Under the pieces are notes generated by a model. It searched no databases. It saw nothing but the letters and a program-made list of their open reading frames with translations, and was not told where the DNA came from. Both the position numbers and the translations under genes were made by a program. A stretch of 64,000 bases of DNA from Vreelandella zhanjiangensis DSM 21076 (GTDB lineage: Bacteria; Pseudomonadota; Gammaproteobacteria; Pseudomonadales; Halomonadaceae), in assembly GCF_000377665.1 (NCBI RefSeq), contig NZ_KB898647.1:65559-129558 (forward strand). The letters run 5' to 3'. The number at the start of each line of letters is the position of its first letter. Within the stretch, counting starts at the first letter, position 1. Below are positions 46,285 to 55,271 of this stretch, in pieces.

Positions 46285-46974
46285 TCAGGCGTCAGATGCT
46301 GGGTTGGAGGCTTCTTTGGGGGCCAGGTAATAGCCTAGACCGCGGACCGTTTTCAAACCGAAGTCATAGCCGATTTTCTTACGAATACGCGAAATATAGG
46401 TCTCCACTGCCGCATAGCTAACAGGCTCGTCCGTAGTAGAGAGCCGATCGATAATCTGATCCTTACTGACCAGACGATTTTGGTTAATCATCAAATATTC
46501 CACTACTTCCAGCTCGCGGCGATGTAGCGCCACTGGCTGGCCGTCAATTCTGAGCTCCATGGCGTCAGGTAAAAACTCCAGGCGACCACACTGCAGCGTT
46601 TCACCACCAAAATGCTTGGCACGCCGCACGAGCGCGCGGGCACGGGCCACCACTTCATCAAGCGAGAAGGGCTTGCACAGGTAGTCATCGGCACCTTCTT
46701 CAAGCCCTAGAATGCGCTGGTCCAGCGTGTCTCTGGCGGAGATGATCAGCACCGGAATGGTATTCTGCTGATGACGTAATTTGCGCAAAAGGCTAATACC
46801 ATCAAGTTCAGGCAAGCCTAGATCCAACACCAGCAGATCGAAGCCGCCCTGTGCCAGTATTGGAAGGGCTTTGGCACCATCGTTGGCGACAATAATACTG
46901 AAACCTGCATCGTGCAGGGTTGTGGCCATCGAACGCGCTAGATTGTCGTTATCTTCTACTATAAGCGCCTTCAT
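46285..46974 (-). CDS. tctD: Response regulator of TctD type (OmpR/PhoB family)
   Basis: A 229-residue two-domain regulator. The receiver domain (about 1-118) has the phosphoacceptor aspartate in LLVLDLGLPELDG and the conserved ISARD and KPFSLDE motifs. The DNA-binding winged helix (about 130-222) has LHRRELEVVEYLM and VETYISRIRKKIG. AGGAT lies about seven bases before the ATG. It begins only 14 bases after the BaeR-like gene on the same strand, so it may be read from the efflux operon promoter as well as one of its own. Confidence 0.9.
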   Translation of the reverse strand: MKALIVEDNDNLARSMATTLHDAGFSIIVANDGAKALPILAQGGFDLLVLDLGLPELDGISLLRKLRHQQNTIPVLIISARDTLDQRILGLEEGADDYLCKPFSLDEVVARARALVRRAKHFGGETLQCGRLEFLPDAMELRIDGQPVALHRRELEVVEYLMINQNRLVSKDQIIDRLSTTDEPVSYAAVETYISRIRKKIGYDFGLKTVRGLGYYLAPKEASNPASDA

Positions 46975-46988
46975 AGTGAATCCTGCGG

Positions 46989-47693
46989 TTAGCCCTCTGG
47001 CTGATACTTATATCCTACCCCATACACTGAACGAATAATGTCCTGTTCTGGTAGGGCCTCGGTGATCTTTTTGCGCAGCTTTTTGATATGGCTATCCACA
47101 GTGCGCTCTGACACGATGCGGTTATCGCGGTACATGTGATCCATCAGCTGCTCTCGGCTAAAGATTCGCCCCGGCGATTGCATCATCACCCGCAACAGCT
47201 GAAATTCGACCGCGGTGAGGCCTAAATCATGGCCATGGGCCAGGGCTTGCCAGCCATCTTCGTTGAGAGTGACCGGCGCCAGCGTTTCAGGTTGATCTGC
47301 CGTGGCTTGTTCAGCAAGGGCTTGGCTTCTGCGTAGCACGGCTTTTACCCTGGCCACCACTTCTCGGGGGCTAAAGGGTTTACAGATGTAGTCGTCGGCG
47401 CCTAGCTCTAACCCTAACAGGCGATCCACCTCTTCTACCTTGGCGGTGACCATGATAATGGCGATCGTAGGCCATTGCTGGCGTATTTCCCGGCATAGCG
47501 TAAGGCCATCTTTGCCGGGCAGCATAACGTCTAAAAGGATCAGCTTGGGCGAGTTGTTTTCTAACCAGGGAAACACCTCGTCACCATGGCCAAGCGTGGT
47601 GACGGCATAGCCATGAGAGCTTAAGTAGTCATCCATCAGGCGAGCAATTTTGGGTTCGTCTTCAACGATCAACAACGAGGCGTCATGCGACAT
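46989..47693 (-). CDS. Response regulator, BaeR-like (OmpR family)
   Basis: A 234-residue regulator with a receiver domain (phosphoacceptor in LILLDVMLPGKDG; VTAKVEE; KPFSPRE) and a C-terminal winged helix (LTAVEFQLLRVMMQSPGRIFSREQL; SHIKKLRKKI; VYGVGYKY). The overall pattern is like BaeR of E. coli. It lies 18 bases after its kinase gene, and after the RND genes, so it probably controls the efflux operon in which it sits. The tctD gene follows after 14 bases. Confidence 0.88.
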   Translation of the reverse strand: MSHDASLLIVEDEPKIARLMDDYLSSHGYAVTTLGHGDEVFPWLENNSPKLILLDVMLPGKDGLTLCREIRQQWPTIAIIMVTAKVEEVDRLLGLELGADDYICKPFSPREVVARVKAVLRRSQALAEQATADQPETLAPVTLNEDGWQALAHGHDLGLTAVEFQLLRVMMQSPGRIFSREQLMDHMYRDNRIVSERTVDSHIKKLRKKITEALPEQDIIRSVYGVGYKYQPEG

Positions 47694-47711
47694 AGTGGGC
47701 TCGCTAAGTAA

Positions 47712-49112
47712 TTAATGAACAGTGAGTAACGGAAAACGCAGCGTCCAGCAAAGGCCGCCCAGCGGGGTGCTTGAGGCCTTGAGCGTCGCCCCGTGGGCAT
47801 TGACCAAGGCGCTTGCAATTGACAAGCCCAAACCGCTGCCGCCGCTGGCACGGTTACGCGACCCTTCTACCCGGTAAAGGCGCTCGGTAAGCCGTGCAAG
47901 CTCACTTTCGGGCACGCCGGGTGCGCTATCTTGCCAGGTAATCACTGCATGGTGGTGTTGGATACCAAGGGTCACCTGAAGTTTGCCTGGCGCATCGGTA
48001 TAGGCGCAGCTATTGTCCAGCAGATTATTCCACAGCTGATGCAGGCGCTGAGCATCGCCGCGAATCATAACGCCGGGGGCAATATGCGTGGTCAGGGTAA
48101 GGCCGCTTTCCTTGAGCCAGCGGTCGGCGTCCTCAAGGCGGCTGGTCAGGCTTTCGCTAAGATCCATCGGGGCTAAATGAATATCCAGCGCCCCGGCATC
48201 ACTTTGCGAGAGCAGACGTAAATCGGCGACCAGACGTTCGAGCTGAGCCACTTCCTGGGCAAGAGAGAACAGATTTTCTTGATTTAGAGGGCGAATGCCA
48301 TCCTGCATGGCCTCAATTTCACCACGCAATACGGCAAGCGGCGTACGTAGCTCGTGGGCCGTATCGGATACCCAGCGCGAGCGCGCGTCACGGTTGGCTT
48401 CAAGAGTCGCTGCCAAAACGTTAAAGTCCCTCGCCAGACGTGAAAGCTCGTCGCGGCCACGCTCGGGCAGGCGGGAGTGGTAATTGCCTTCGGTGAGCTG
48501 TCGTGTCGCAATGGCCAGCGCACGCGTGCGTCGGCTAAGCCACCAAGAGAGCCCGGCTGCCAGCAGCAGTGAGGCCAGGCCAATCGAGATGACGATAATC
48601 ATCAAATTGCGCTGTTGGCGCTCTAAAAAGTGATTTTCCATGCGCTCAAGCATTTGCTGAGGGGGACGAAACCCCAGCTCGCCGATTTCCAGATCGTTGC
48701 TATAAAGCGTTAGCCAGCGCCAATCGCTTGAGCCCGTTCGATTATCCATGGGTGGGATAACAAACCGTCCGTCGGGTGCGCGTAGCGCAAAATCCCGGGC
48801 TTCACCCAGCGGGGAAGGGCGCTCGCGGTCTTCCTGGCCTAGCTCAAAACGCACGATATTCGGCCAGCGGCGGGGCTTGTTTTCCAACCACTGCCAGTTG
48901 TTCTGCGTTTCCCAGCGGGTAATCAAGCCGTCGGCCAGCAGCATGGCACGGCGCTCCTGGGCCTGGCTTAAGTAATCGAGAAAACCGCGATCGATACTGT
49001 AGGAAACCGCCAGGAACATGCTGGCCGAGATGGCCACGTTAACGCTTAATATGGCCGCGAACAGCTTTAAGCCGAGCCGTGAGGGCCGCCATTTGGAAAA
49101 CGAAAAAACCAT
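47712..49112 (-). CDS. Sensor histidine kinase, BaeS-like
   Basis: A 466-residue kinase starting MVFSFSKWRPSRLGLKLF, with helices near 15-35 and 155-180, a HAMP domain (about 180-235), HisKA with H-box SDTAHELRTPLAVLRGE and an ATPase domain (WNNLLDNSCAYTD, DSAPGVPE, GSGLGLSIASAL). The ATG at 49112 shares a base with the stop of the pump gene (TGATG), so translation is probably coupled; the longer in-frame reading to 49190 would sit inside the pump gene. It is the likely partner of the BaeR-like regulator. Confidence 0.9.
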   Translation of the reverse strand: MVFSFSKWRPSRLGLKLFAAILSVNVAISASMFLAVSYSIDRGFLDYLSQAQERRAMLLADGLITRWETQNNWQWLENKPRRWPNIVRFELGQEDRERPSPLGEARDFALRAPDGRFVIPPMDNRTGSSDWRWLTLYSNDLEIGELGFRPPQQMLERMENHFLERQQRNLMIIVISIGLASLLLAAGLSWWLSRRTRALAIATRQLTEGNYHSRLPERGRDELSRLARDFNVLAATLEANRDARSRWVSDTAHELRTPLAVLRGEIEAMQDGIRPLNQENLFSLAQEVAQLERLVADLRLLSQSDAGALDIHLAPMDLSESLTSRLEDADRWLKESGLTLTTHIAPGVMIRGDAQRLHQLWNNLLDNSCAYTDAPGKLQVTLGIQHHHAVITWQDSAPGVPESELARLTERLYRVEGSRNRASGGSGLGLSIASALVNAHGATLKASSTPLGGLCWTLRFPLLTVH

Positions 49113-52100
49113 CAGGTGGTGCCTTCCTGGCCAGGTTGACGTGGCATGCTCAATCGCTCGCGCCAGTTCTCCATGCCCAGATAGAGACACGGCACCAGAA
49201 CCAGCAAAATAGCGGTCGCAAAAATCATCCCAAAGCCAAGCGATATGGCCATCGGGATCATGAAGCGCGCCTGACGGGAGGTTTCGAGAATCATCGGCGC
49301 CAGACCTAAAAAGGTGGTTAGGGTGGTCATCATGATAGGACGTAAACGCCGGGTGGCCGCCGCTACAATGGCTTCCCGCGGGGCCATGCCTTCGCGCCGC
49401 TTGCGGTTGGCGTAATCGATCAGCACCAGCGCGTCATTGATCACCACCCCGGAGAGCGCCAGCATACCCAGCAGGCTGATAATCGAAAGCCCAAACCCCA
49501 TGATGATATGCCCCATCACCGCACCGACAATACCAAAGGGGATAGCCGCAAGCACCAGCAAAGGCTGCAGATAGCTCCTGAACGGAATCGCCAACAGCGC
49601 GTAGAGGGCCGCCAGCATCAGCCACATAGCGGTGCGCAGCGTAGCAAGGTTGTCAGCGGTATCCTGCTGGCGCCCGCCCAAGCTGACCTCAAGCCCTGGC
49701 CAGGTGTTCTCAAGTATCGGGAAAACGTCTTCCTGCAGTGTTGCCAACACCTGATTAATGGTTCTATCACCTTCGGCATCGGCCGTCACGGTAATGATAC
49801 GTCGACCATCAATACGCTGTAGGCTGCTGGAGGCCTGGCTGAGGGTAATATCCGCCACGCGGGAAAGCGGCACGCTAAGTCCGTCCGGCGTGCGAACGGG
49901 CATGCGGTAAAGCTCGGTTAAGCTATCGCGGTCGGCTTCGGGCAAGCGAACTTCCACGCTAATCTCGCGGCGCCCGACAAACTGTTCAACAGCGGTGGCA
50001 CCCTGCAAGGGGCCACGCAGTGCCTGGGCCAAGTCGCTACCGGTAAGGCCCAGCGCCCGGCCTTCTGCGGAAAGGCGCATTTCCAGCTGCGGCTTACCAT
50101 CGCCAATCCCGCTATCAATATCGGTTAGCCCGTACTCACCCAGCTCATCGGCGAGCCGTGAAGCGGCCGCTTCAAGCACCTGAGTATCGGGGTGAGACAG
50201 GCGTAGGCTAAGCGCTGCGCCGCTGCCGGGGCCTCCAAAATCGGATTCAAAACGCACCGACTGAGCGCCGACCAAGTCTCCGGCAAGCGTGCGCCACTCG
50301 CGCGCAATACGAGAGGGCGGCCAAGTTTCCAAGCTATCACTTGCGATATCGAGCCTGACCTGTAGGTTTTCGCCGTCCAGGCGGCTACGCGTGCTGCTAA
50401 AGGCCAGCGTGTCTTCACGCTCGCTTAACGTTTGGGCGGCATTGAGCAGCTGCTGGCTAAGCTCCCGGCTAACGCTGATATTGGTGCCAATGGGCAGCGT
50501 GACGGTAGCTTGAACCTGGTCCGACTCAGCGCGGGGCATTAGCGAGAAACCTAGCCGCCCGCTCATTATCCAGGCGAGAGCCACGACCAGCACCGCTACT
50601 CCTAGCGCGACGCTTAGCAGGCGCTGATTGAGCGCACGCTGTAGAAAAGGCTCAAACTGGCGGTAGGTAAAGTGGTGTAAGCCGCTCTGCATGCGTTGAC
50701 GCACCGCTTCCAGTGGCCGCTGCCAGGCCGGTGTTTCACGCGGCTTGCGGCTGTGGGCCAGATGCGCGGGGAGAATAAACAGCGCTTCTGCCCAGGAAAT
50801 CAGAAACACGGTGATGACCACGACCGGTACGGTCGCAAACAGCATGCCCAAAAAGCCGGGTAAAAACAGCAGCGGTAGAAACGCGACGATATTGGATAAA
50901 ATGGCAAAGGTCAGCGGCACGGCAATTTCGCTGGCACCCTTTACCGCCGCATCGCGCAGCGAGTAGCCCTCTTCACGATAGCTATAGATGTTTTCGCCGA
51001 CCATAATCGCATCGTCGACCACGATCCCCAGCGCAATGATGAAGGCAAACATCGACATCATGTTTAGCGAGACGCCGATCCAGGGAAGAAACAGCATGGC
51101 CCCCAAAAATGCTGTTGGAATGCCCAGCGTTACCCAAAAGGCCAGCCGCGCTTCAAGAAACAGCGCCATCAGCACCAGTACGAGCGCCAGGCCCATCCAG
51201 GCGTTTTTCAACAGCAGGCTCAGGCGGTCTTCGTATACTTCAGAACTGTCGCGCGAGACATCCAGGCTAACCCCGGGCGGAAGCGCTGCTCGCAGGCGCT
51301 CCAACTCGCCGTAAACCGCTTCTGAAATGCTGGTCGGTGTTTGGTGACCAATCTGATAGATATCGACCGACAGGCCCGGCTCGCCGTTATAGAACTCTTC
51401 CCGGTCGGTTTCTGCAAAGCCGTTGCTGATGGCGGCAATATCCCCCAGCAGAATAGGTGATCCTTGAGCGGTGGTGAGAATCGGCAGGTCGGCAAATTCA
51501 GCCGCGCTGTTGCGCCGCCCTTGGTAGCGAACCAGCCATTCGCCTTCGGCGGTGGTTAGCTGTCCGCTTGCCAAGTCCAGGGCTTCTTCGCCGATACGCG
51601 CGGCAAGCTGCTGGTGATCAAGTCCAAAGCGTTCAATGGCTTCTTCATCCAGATGAATCTGAATTTCCCGTTCACGGTTTCCGGAAAGCTCCGCTCGCGA
51701 AATGCCCTCTACTGCCTGAAGTTCAGCCCGGATATCTTCAGCGGCATCGTGAAGCGCAGCGAGCCCTACCGACCCATAAACCTGAAGGCTTACCACGCTG
51801 CGTGAGCGCCCGGCCAGCGTGAAGCGTGGCGGGTCGGCGGCGTTGGGCAGCGTAGTGATCGCATTAACCGACTGCTGAATATCCTGATAAACGCGCATCA
51901 CATCAACGCCGTCAATTAGCGTCGCGCTGACCATACCGCTGCCTTCGCCAGCGGTTGATGTCAGCTCATCAATACCTTCTACATTCGACACCGCCGCCTC
52001 AACGGGCAGCAGCAGGCTTTGCTCTACGTCCTCTGGGGTAGCGCCGGGATAGCTGATGCTGACCTGAACGATTTCAATTTCAAACTCAGGGAAGACTTCC

Positions 52101-52207
52101 TTTTTAATCGCGAGCGAGGCCATAAGGCCACCCACGATAAACAGCAGCATCAGAAGGTTAGGCGCAACGCCATGGTCGATCATCCAGGCAAGCGGGCCGC
52201 GGCGCAT
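49112..52207 (-). CDS. RND efflux pump permease (AcrB/HAE-related)
   Basis: A 1031-residue inner-membrane RND transporter: helix 1 near 12-31 (APNLLMLLFIVGGLMASLAI), two large periplasmic loops, and helix 4 carrying the proton-relay acids in ALGIVVDDAIMVGENIY. The repeated second half is evident (SLLGMLALSGVVINDALVLIDYANRKRREG). It would work with the adaptor encoded just upstream; no outer-membrane channel gene is present, so it presumably shares a TolC-type channel. Start and stop each overlap the neighbouring genes by one base (TGATG). Substrate unknown; the sequence is of the broad drug-exporter branch, not clearly of the metal branch. Confidence 0.93.
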   Translation of the reverse strand: MRRGPLAWMIDHGVAPNLLMLLFIVGGLMASLAIKKEVFPEFEIEIVQVSISYPGATPEDVEQSLLLPVEAAVSNVEGIDELTSTAGEGSGMVSATLIDGVDVMRVYQDIQQSVNAITTLPNAADPPRFTLAGRSRSVVSLQVYGSVGLAALHDAAEDIRAELQAVEGISRAELSGNREREIQIHLDEEAIERFGLDHQQLAARIGEEALDLASGQLTTAEGEWLVRYQGRRNSAAEFADLPILTTAQGSPILLGDIAAISNGFAETDREEFYNGEPGLSVDIYQIGHQTPTSISEAVYGELERLRAALPPGVSLDVSRDSSEVYEDRLSLLLKNAWMGLALVLVLMALFLEARLAFWVTLGIPTAFLGAMLFLPWIGVSLNMMSMFAFIIALGIVVDDAIMVGENIYSYREEGYSLRDAAVKGASEIAVPLTFAILSNIVAFLPLLFLPGFLGMLFATVPVVVITVFLISWAEALFILPAHLAHSRKPRETPAWQRPLEAVRQRMQSGLHHFTYRQFEPFLQRALNQRLLSVALGVAVLVVALAWIMSGRLGFSLMPRAESDQVQATVTLPIGTNISVSRELSQQLLNAAQTLSEREDTLAFSSTRSRLDGENLQVRLDIASDSLETWPPSRIAREWRTLAGDLVGAQSVRFESDFGGPGSGAALSLRLSHPDTQVLEAAASRLADELGEYGLTDIDSGIGDGKPQLEMRLSAEGRALGLTGSDLAQALRGPLQGATAVEQFVGRREISVEVRLPEADRDSLTELYRMPVRTPDGLSVPLSRVADITLSQASSSLQRIDGRRIITVTADAEGDRTINQVLATLQEDVFPILENTWPGLEVSLGGRQQDTADNLATLRTAMWLMLAALYALLAIPFRSYLQPLLVLAAIPFGIVGAVMGHIIMGFGLSIISLLGMLALSGVVINDALVLIDYANRKRREGMAPREAIVAAATRRLRPIMMTTLTTFLGLAPMILETSRQARFMIPMAISLGFGMIFATAILLVLVPCLYLGMENWRERLSMPRQPGQEGTT

Positions 52208-53478
52208 CAGATATTCTCCCTATCGCTTGCCGGGGTATCGCCGCGCTGGCGAATGCGTACCTGCTGGCCTTCACGGGGTTGGGCAAGCCCTGAGGTGACA
52301 ACCCGTTGACCGACCTGCAGGCCGCTACGCACCAGGGCTTGCTCTTCTCCACGGTAAGCAAGCGTTACGATGCTGCTATGCAAGTGATTTTCTTCATCCA
52401 CCCACCAGACTCGCTCGCCTGGGCGTAACGCAGCCGAGGGCAGTGCAATCAATTCTTCATGGGACTGGGTCTGAAACGACACGCGCATGATATCGCCCAG
52501 GCGCAGTGCCGGGCCATCGGTATCCAGCGCTAGCGGGTCATCGACGGCGATCAACAGCTGTGCCTGCAGGCCGCTTTCTTCAAGATTTGGCAAAATGGAG
52601 ATCAGCGTTCCCTGACGGGTGGCATCAATGGGCCAGCCTCGGCTTGAAAGGCTGACCGCGCTGCCAGGCTCCAGCCACTCAAGCGCATCGCCGGGCAACG
52701 AGGCGCGTACCCAGAACTGTTCGACGCCGACAAGATTAAGGATCTCGGTTCCCTGGCTCAGCAGGCTGCCCGCGCCCACCAGGCGCTCCTGTACCATGGC
52801 CCGCCAAGGCGCGATAAGCGTGGCTCGCTCCAGGTTGAGCGCTGCCTGGTCACGCACTACGCGCGCTTGGGTCAGCTGGGCCTGGGCCTGGCGCAGCTGA
52901 GGTTCACGCAGCACCAAAGAGCGCCGCTCGGCAGACAACTGACGCCCAAACGATTCATATTCACTGCGTGCCCGCTGCTGTTCAGCATTTTCCAGCGCAA
53001 GTTGGGCCTGGGCATTGCTTAGCTGGGCTTCGGCATCTTCAAGCGTCAGGCGTAAATCAGCCTGGTCGATATACGCAACCGGCGCGCCTTCCTCGACGAC
53101 CTGGCCAGGCAGCACGTTTTCTGCAAAGCGCTCCAGCTGGCCTGCCACGCGGCTTGCCAGCATAGCGGTCTGCTCGGCTTCAACGCGGCCAAAACCGCTG
53201 AGGGCAGGCGACTGGGTACTTTGGGTAAGCGTGATGACATCGACCACCGGTGGCGTTGGTTCAGGCGGTGGACGTCGCTCAATACGCGGTGGCTGGCTAA
53301 TGATCCACCAGGCGCTGGCCAAGCCAACCGCAAAAACCAGCAGGGCTGCCACGGCGCCAAAACGAATACGACCCTGTTGGGATGAGGAACAAGAGCTAAG
53401 CGATTTTATCAACACGGGGTATCCGTCGTAAGAGCGAAAATTCCAGACAAACAAGCGTATCATGCTAGCATCACGCAT
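52207..53478 (-). CDS. RND efflux periplasmic adaptor (membrane fusion protein)
   Basis: Up to 423 residues. It has an N-terminal hydrophobic anchor (GAVAALLVFAVGLASAWWII), a proline-rich linker (RRPPPEPTPPVVDV), a lipoyl/barrel-sandwich hybrid domain, an alpha-helical hairpin rich in Q, A and E (about 130-200), then beta-barrel and membrane-proximal domains. Its stop overlaps the pump ATG by one base. The start is uncertain: ATG at 53478, ATG at 53463 or GTG at 53415; none has a clear ribosome-binding site, and the GTG would put the anchor close to the N-terminus. It is divergent from a TetR regulator. Confidence 0.88.
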   Translation of the reverse strand: MRDASMIRLFVWNFRSYDGYPVLIKSLSSCSSSQQGRIRFGAVAALLVFAVGLASAWWIISQPPRIERRPPPEPTPPVVDVITLTQSTQSPALSGFGRVEAEQTAMLASRVAGQLERFAENVLPGQVVEEGAPVAYIDQADLRLTLEDAEAQLSNAQAQLALENAEQQRARSEYESFGRQLSAERRSLVLREPQLRQAQAQLTQARVVRDQAALNLERATLIAPWRAMVQERLVGAGSLLSQGTEILNLVGVEQFWVRASLPGDALEWLEPGSAVSLSSRGWPIDATRQGTLISILPNLEESGLQAQLLIAVDDPLALDTDGPALRLGDIMRVSFQTQSHEELIALPSAALRPGERVWWVDEENHLHSSIVTLAYRGEEQALVRSGLQVGQRVVTSGLAQPREGQQVRIRQRGDTPASDRENI

Positions 53479-53612
53479 TGGTTCGCAGCGATTGGGTAAG
53501 CATTATGAAAATAGCGTGCAACCCTTCGCAAGCCGGTAGCATCTGCGGCTTTTTAATGGCGTGATCTATCCACATTGGAATAACTGCCGACCCACGAGTC
53601 TTTTTTACGCGT

Positions 53613-54206
53613 ATGAAAAACACCGCCACCCGCGATAAGTTAATTGATACCGGCGCCGAGCTGATTGCCCAGCAAGGGTATAACGCAACGGGTATCAATG
53701 CCGTTCTTAAAGCATGCGACGTGCCTAAGGGGTCGTTTTACCATTACTTCTCCAGTAAAGAAGATTTTGGGTTGGCGGTCATTGAGCGCTTTGCCAATGA
53801 TTACGATGAGAGTTTAGTGGCCCTGCTTGAAGATTCGATGACGCCACCGCTAGAGCGCTTGCAGCGTTACTTTGCCGCTGGCCGGACGTACATGCGCGAG
53901 TGCGACCATGCGACCGGTTGCCTGATTGGTAATTTAGGCCAGGAACTGGCCGGTCAAAGCGACCGTTTTCGTGAAGCGCTCAACAGCGCCTTCCAACGCT
54001 GGGAAGAGCGTTTTGCGCGCTGTTTACAGGATGCCCAGGCCCAGGGCTTACTCCCCACAGCGCTTGACCCGCATCGGCTGGCAAGCTTTATTCTCTGCGG
54101 TTGGGAAGGGGCCATTCTACGCGCCAAAACGCTTAAATCAGAAGCGCCCATGGAAGTCTTTGAGGCGCTGTTATTCGAACAGGTGCTCACTCCGCCTGCG
54201 GGCTGA
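53613..54206 (+). CDS. TetR/AcrR family regulator
   Basis: A 197-residue repressor-type protein: N-terminal helix-turn-helix (about 5-50; TRDKLIDTGAELIAQQGYNATGINAVLKACDVPKGSFYHYFSSKEDF) and a helical ligand domain of the TetR_C_16/NemR-like kind (GCLIGNLGQELAGQSDRFREAL). It is divergent from the RND adaptor gene with a 134-base gap, so it may regulate the pump in addition to the BaeSR-like pair, or the downstream hydrolase. NemR-like relatives sense electrophiles through a cysteine, and C-containing RECDHATGCLIG is present here; this is speculative. Confidence 0.85.
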   Translation: MKNTATRDKLIDTGAELIAQQGYNATGINAVLKACDVPKGSFYHYFSSKEDFGLAVIERFANDYDESLVALLEDSMTPPLERLQRYFAAGRTYMRECDHATGCLIGNLGQELAGQSDRFREALNSAFQRWEERFARCLQDAQAQGLLPTALDPHRLASFILCGWEGAILRAKTLKSEAPMEVFEALLFEQVLTPPAG

Positions 54207-54270
54207 CCAGTTATCCTTGAACTGGCGTAAACTGCTTCATGTGCTTATTTATTCCGTGCAGGAGTCCGCC

Positions 54271-55155
54271 ATGTTTACCCGCTATGAAAAACACACCCGT
54301 CAGGTCAACGGCGTCGAGATCGCCTTTCGCATGGGCGGAAACGGCCCTGCACTCCTGCTGCTTCACGGACACCCGCAAACCCATGTGATTTGGCATAAGG
54401 TGGCTGAATCGCTTGCCCAGCACTTCACCGTCATTGCTGCCGACCTGCGCGGCTACGGCGATAGCGGCAAACCCGACGATGACGCCGAGCATCTCAATTA
54501 TTCCAAGCGCACTATGGCGACCGATATGGCCGAACTGATGAGTGGTCTGGGGTTCGAGCGCTTCAAGGTGCTGGCGCATGATCGCGGCGCGCGGGTCGCC
54601 CACCGCTTGGGCGTTGACTATGCCTCACGCGTTGAGCGCATGGTGTTTCTGGATATTGCGCCCACCCTTGCCATGTATCGCGGCACCAATGAGGCGTTTG
54701 CACGCAGCTACTGGCACTGGTTCTTTTTGATTCGCCCTCAGCCGCTGCCGGAAATGCTGATCAATAGCGACCCCACCCAATACCTTAAAAGTGTGATGGG
54801 CGCGCGCAGTGCCGGGATGACACCGTTTACCTCGGAAGCCCTGGCGGAATACGAACGCTGCCTGGCGCTGCCCGGCACCGCCACTGGCATCTGTGGCGAC
54901 TATCGCGCCAGCGCCACGATCGATTTAGTCCACGATCAGGCCGATATCGACGCAGGTATAAAACTTACCTGCCCGTTAAAAGTGATGTGGGGCGCTGAAG
55001 GCGCGATTGAAGCCAACTTGGATGCACTCAGCGAATGGCGCAAGGTGGCGACTCAGGTTGAAGGAAAGGCTCTGCCCTGCGGCCACTATATTGCTGAAGA
55101 AATTCCTGAGGTGCTGCTGGACGAAGCATTGGCGTTTCTGCTTAGCGCTGAATAA
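54271..55155 (+). CDS. Alpha/beta hydrolase, haloacetate dehalogenase-like
   Basis: A 294-residue cytosolic hydrolase. The family pattern is HGHPQTHVIWHKVA (oxyanion loop), DLRGYGDSGKP, an aspartate nucleophile in AHDRGARVAHRLG, the substrate-domain WHWFFLIRPQPLPE and the catalytic histidine in CGHYIAEE. This matches fluoroacetate/haloacetate dehalogenase (DehH1) and related epoxide hydrolases, but substrate prediction inside the family is unreliable. The ATG at 54271 has GCAGGAG upstream; the in-frame extension to 53971 lies within the TetR gene. It follows that gene by 64 bases. Confidence 0.85.
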   Translation: MFTRYEKHTRQVNGVEIAFRMGGNGPALLLLHGHPQTHVIWHKVAESLAQHFTVIAADLRGYGDSGKPDDDAEHLNYSKRTMATDMAELMSGLGFERFKVLAHDRGARVAHRLGVDYASRVERMVFLDIAPTLAMYRGTNEAFARSYWHWFFLIRPQPLPEMLINSDPTQYLKSVMGARSAGMTPFTSEALAEYERCLALPGTATGICGDYRASATIDLVHDQADIDAGIKLTCPLKVMWGAEGAIEANLDALSEWRKVATQVEGKALPCGHYIAEEIPEVLLDEALAFLLSAE

Positions 55156-55271
55156 GCACTTAACGAGACTTACCAAGACGAAGCGGGTCAAAAACTGGAT
55201 AATGGGCGGCAATTCGCCAAGGGCCCGGTTTTCAACGGCCCAGGCACACTCATTGCTCCGGATGCCCGCTC

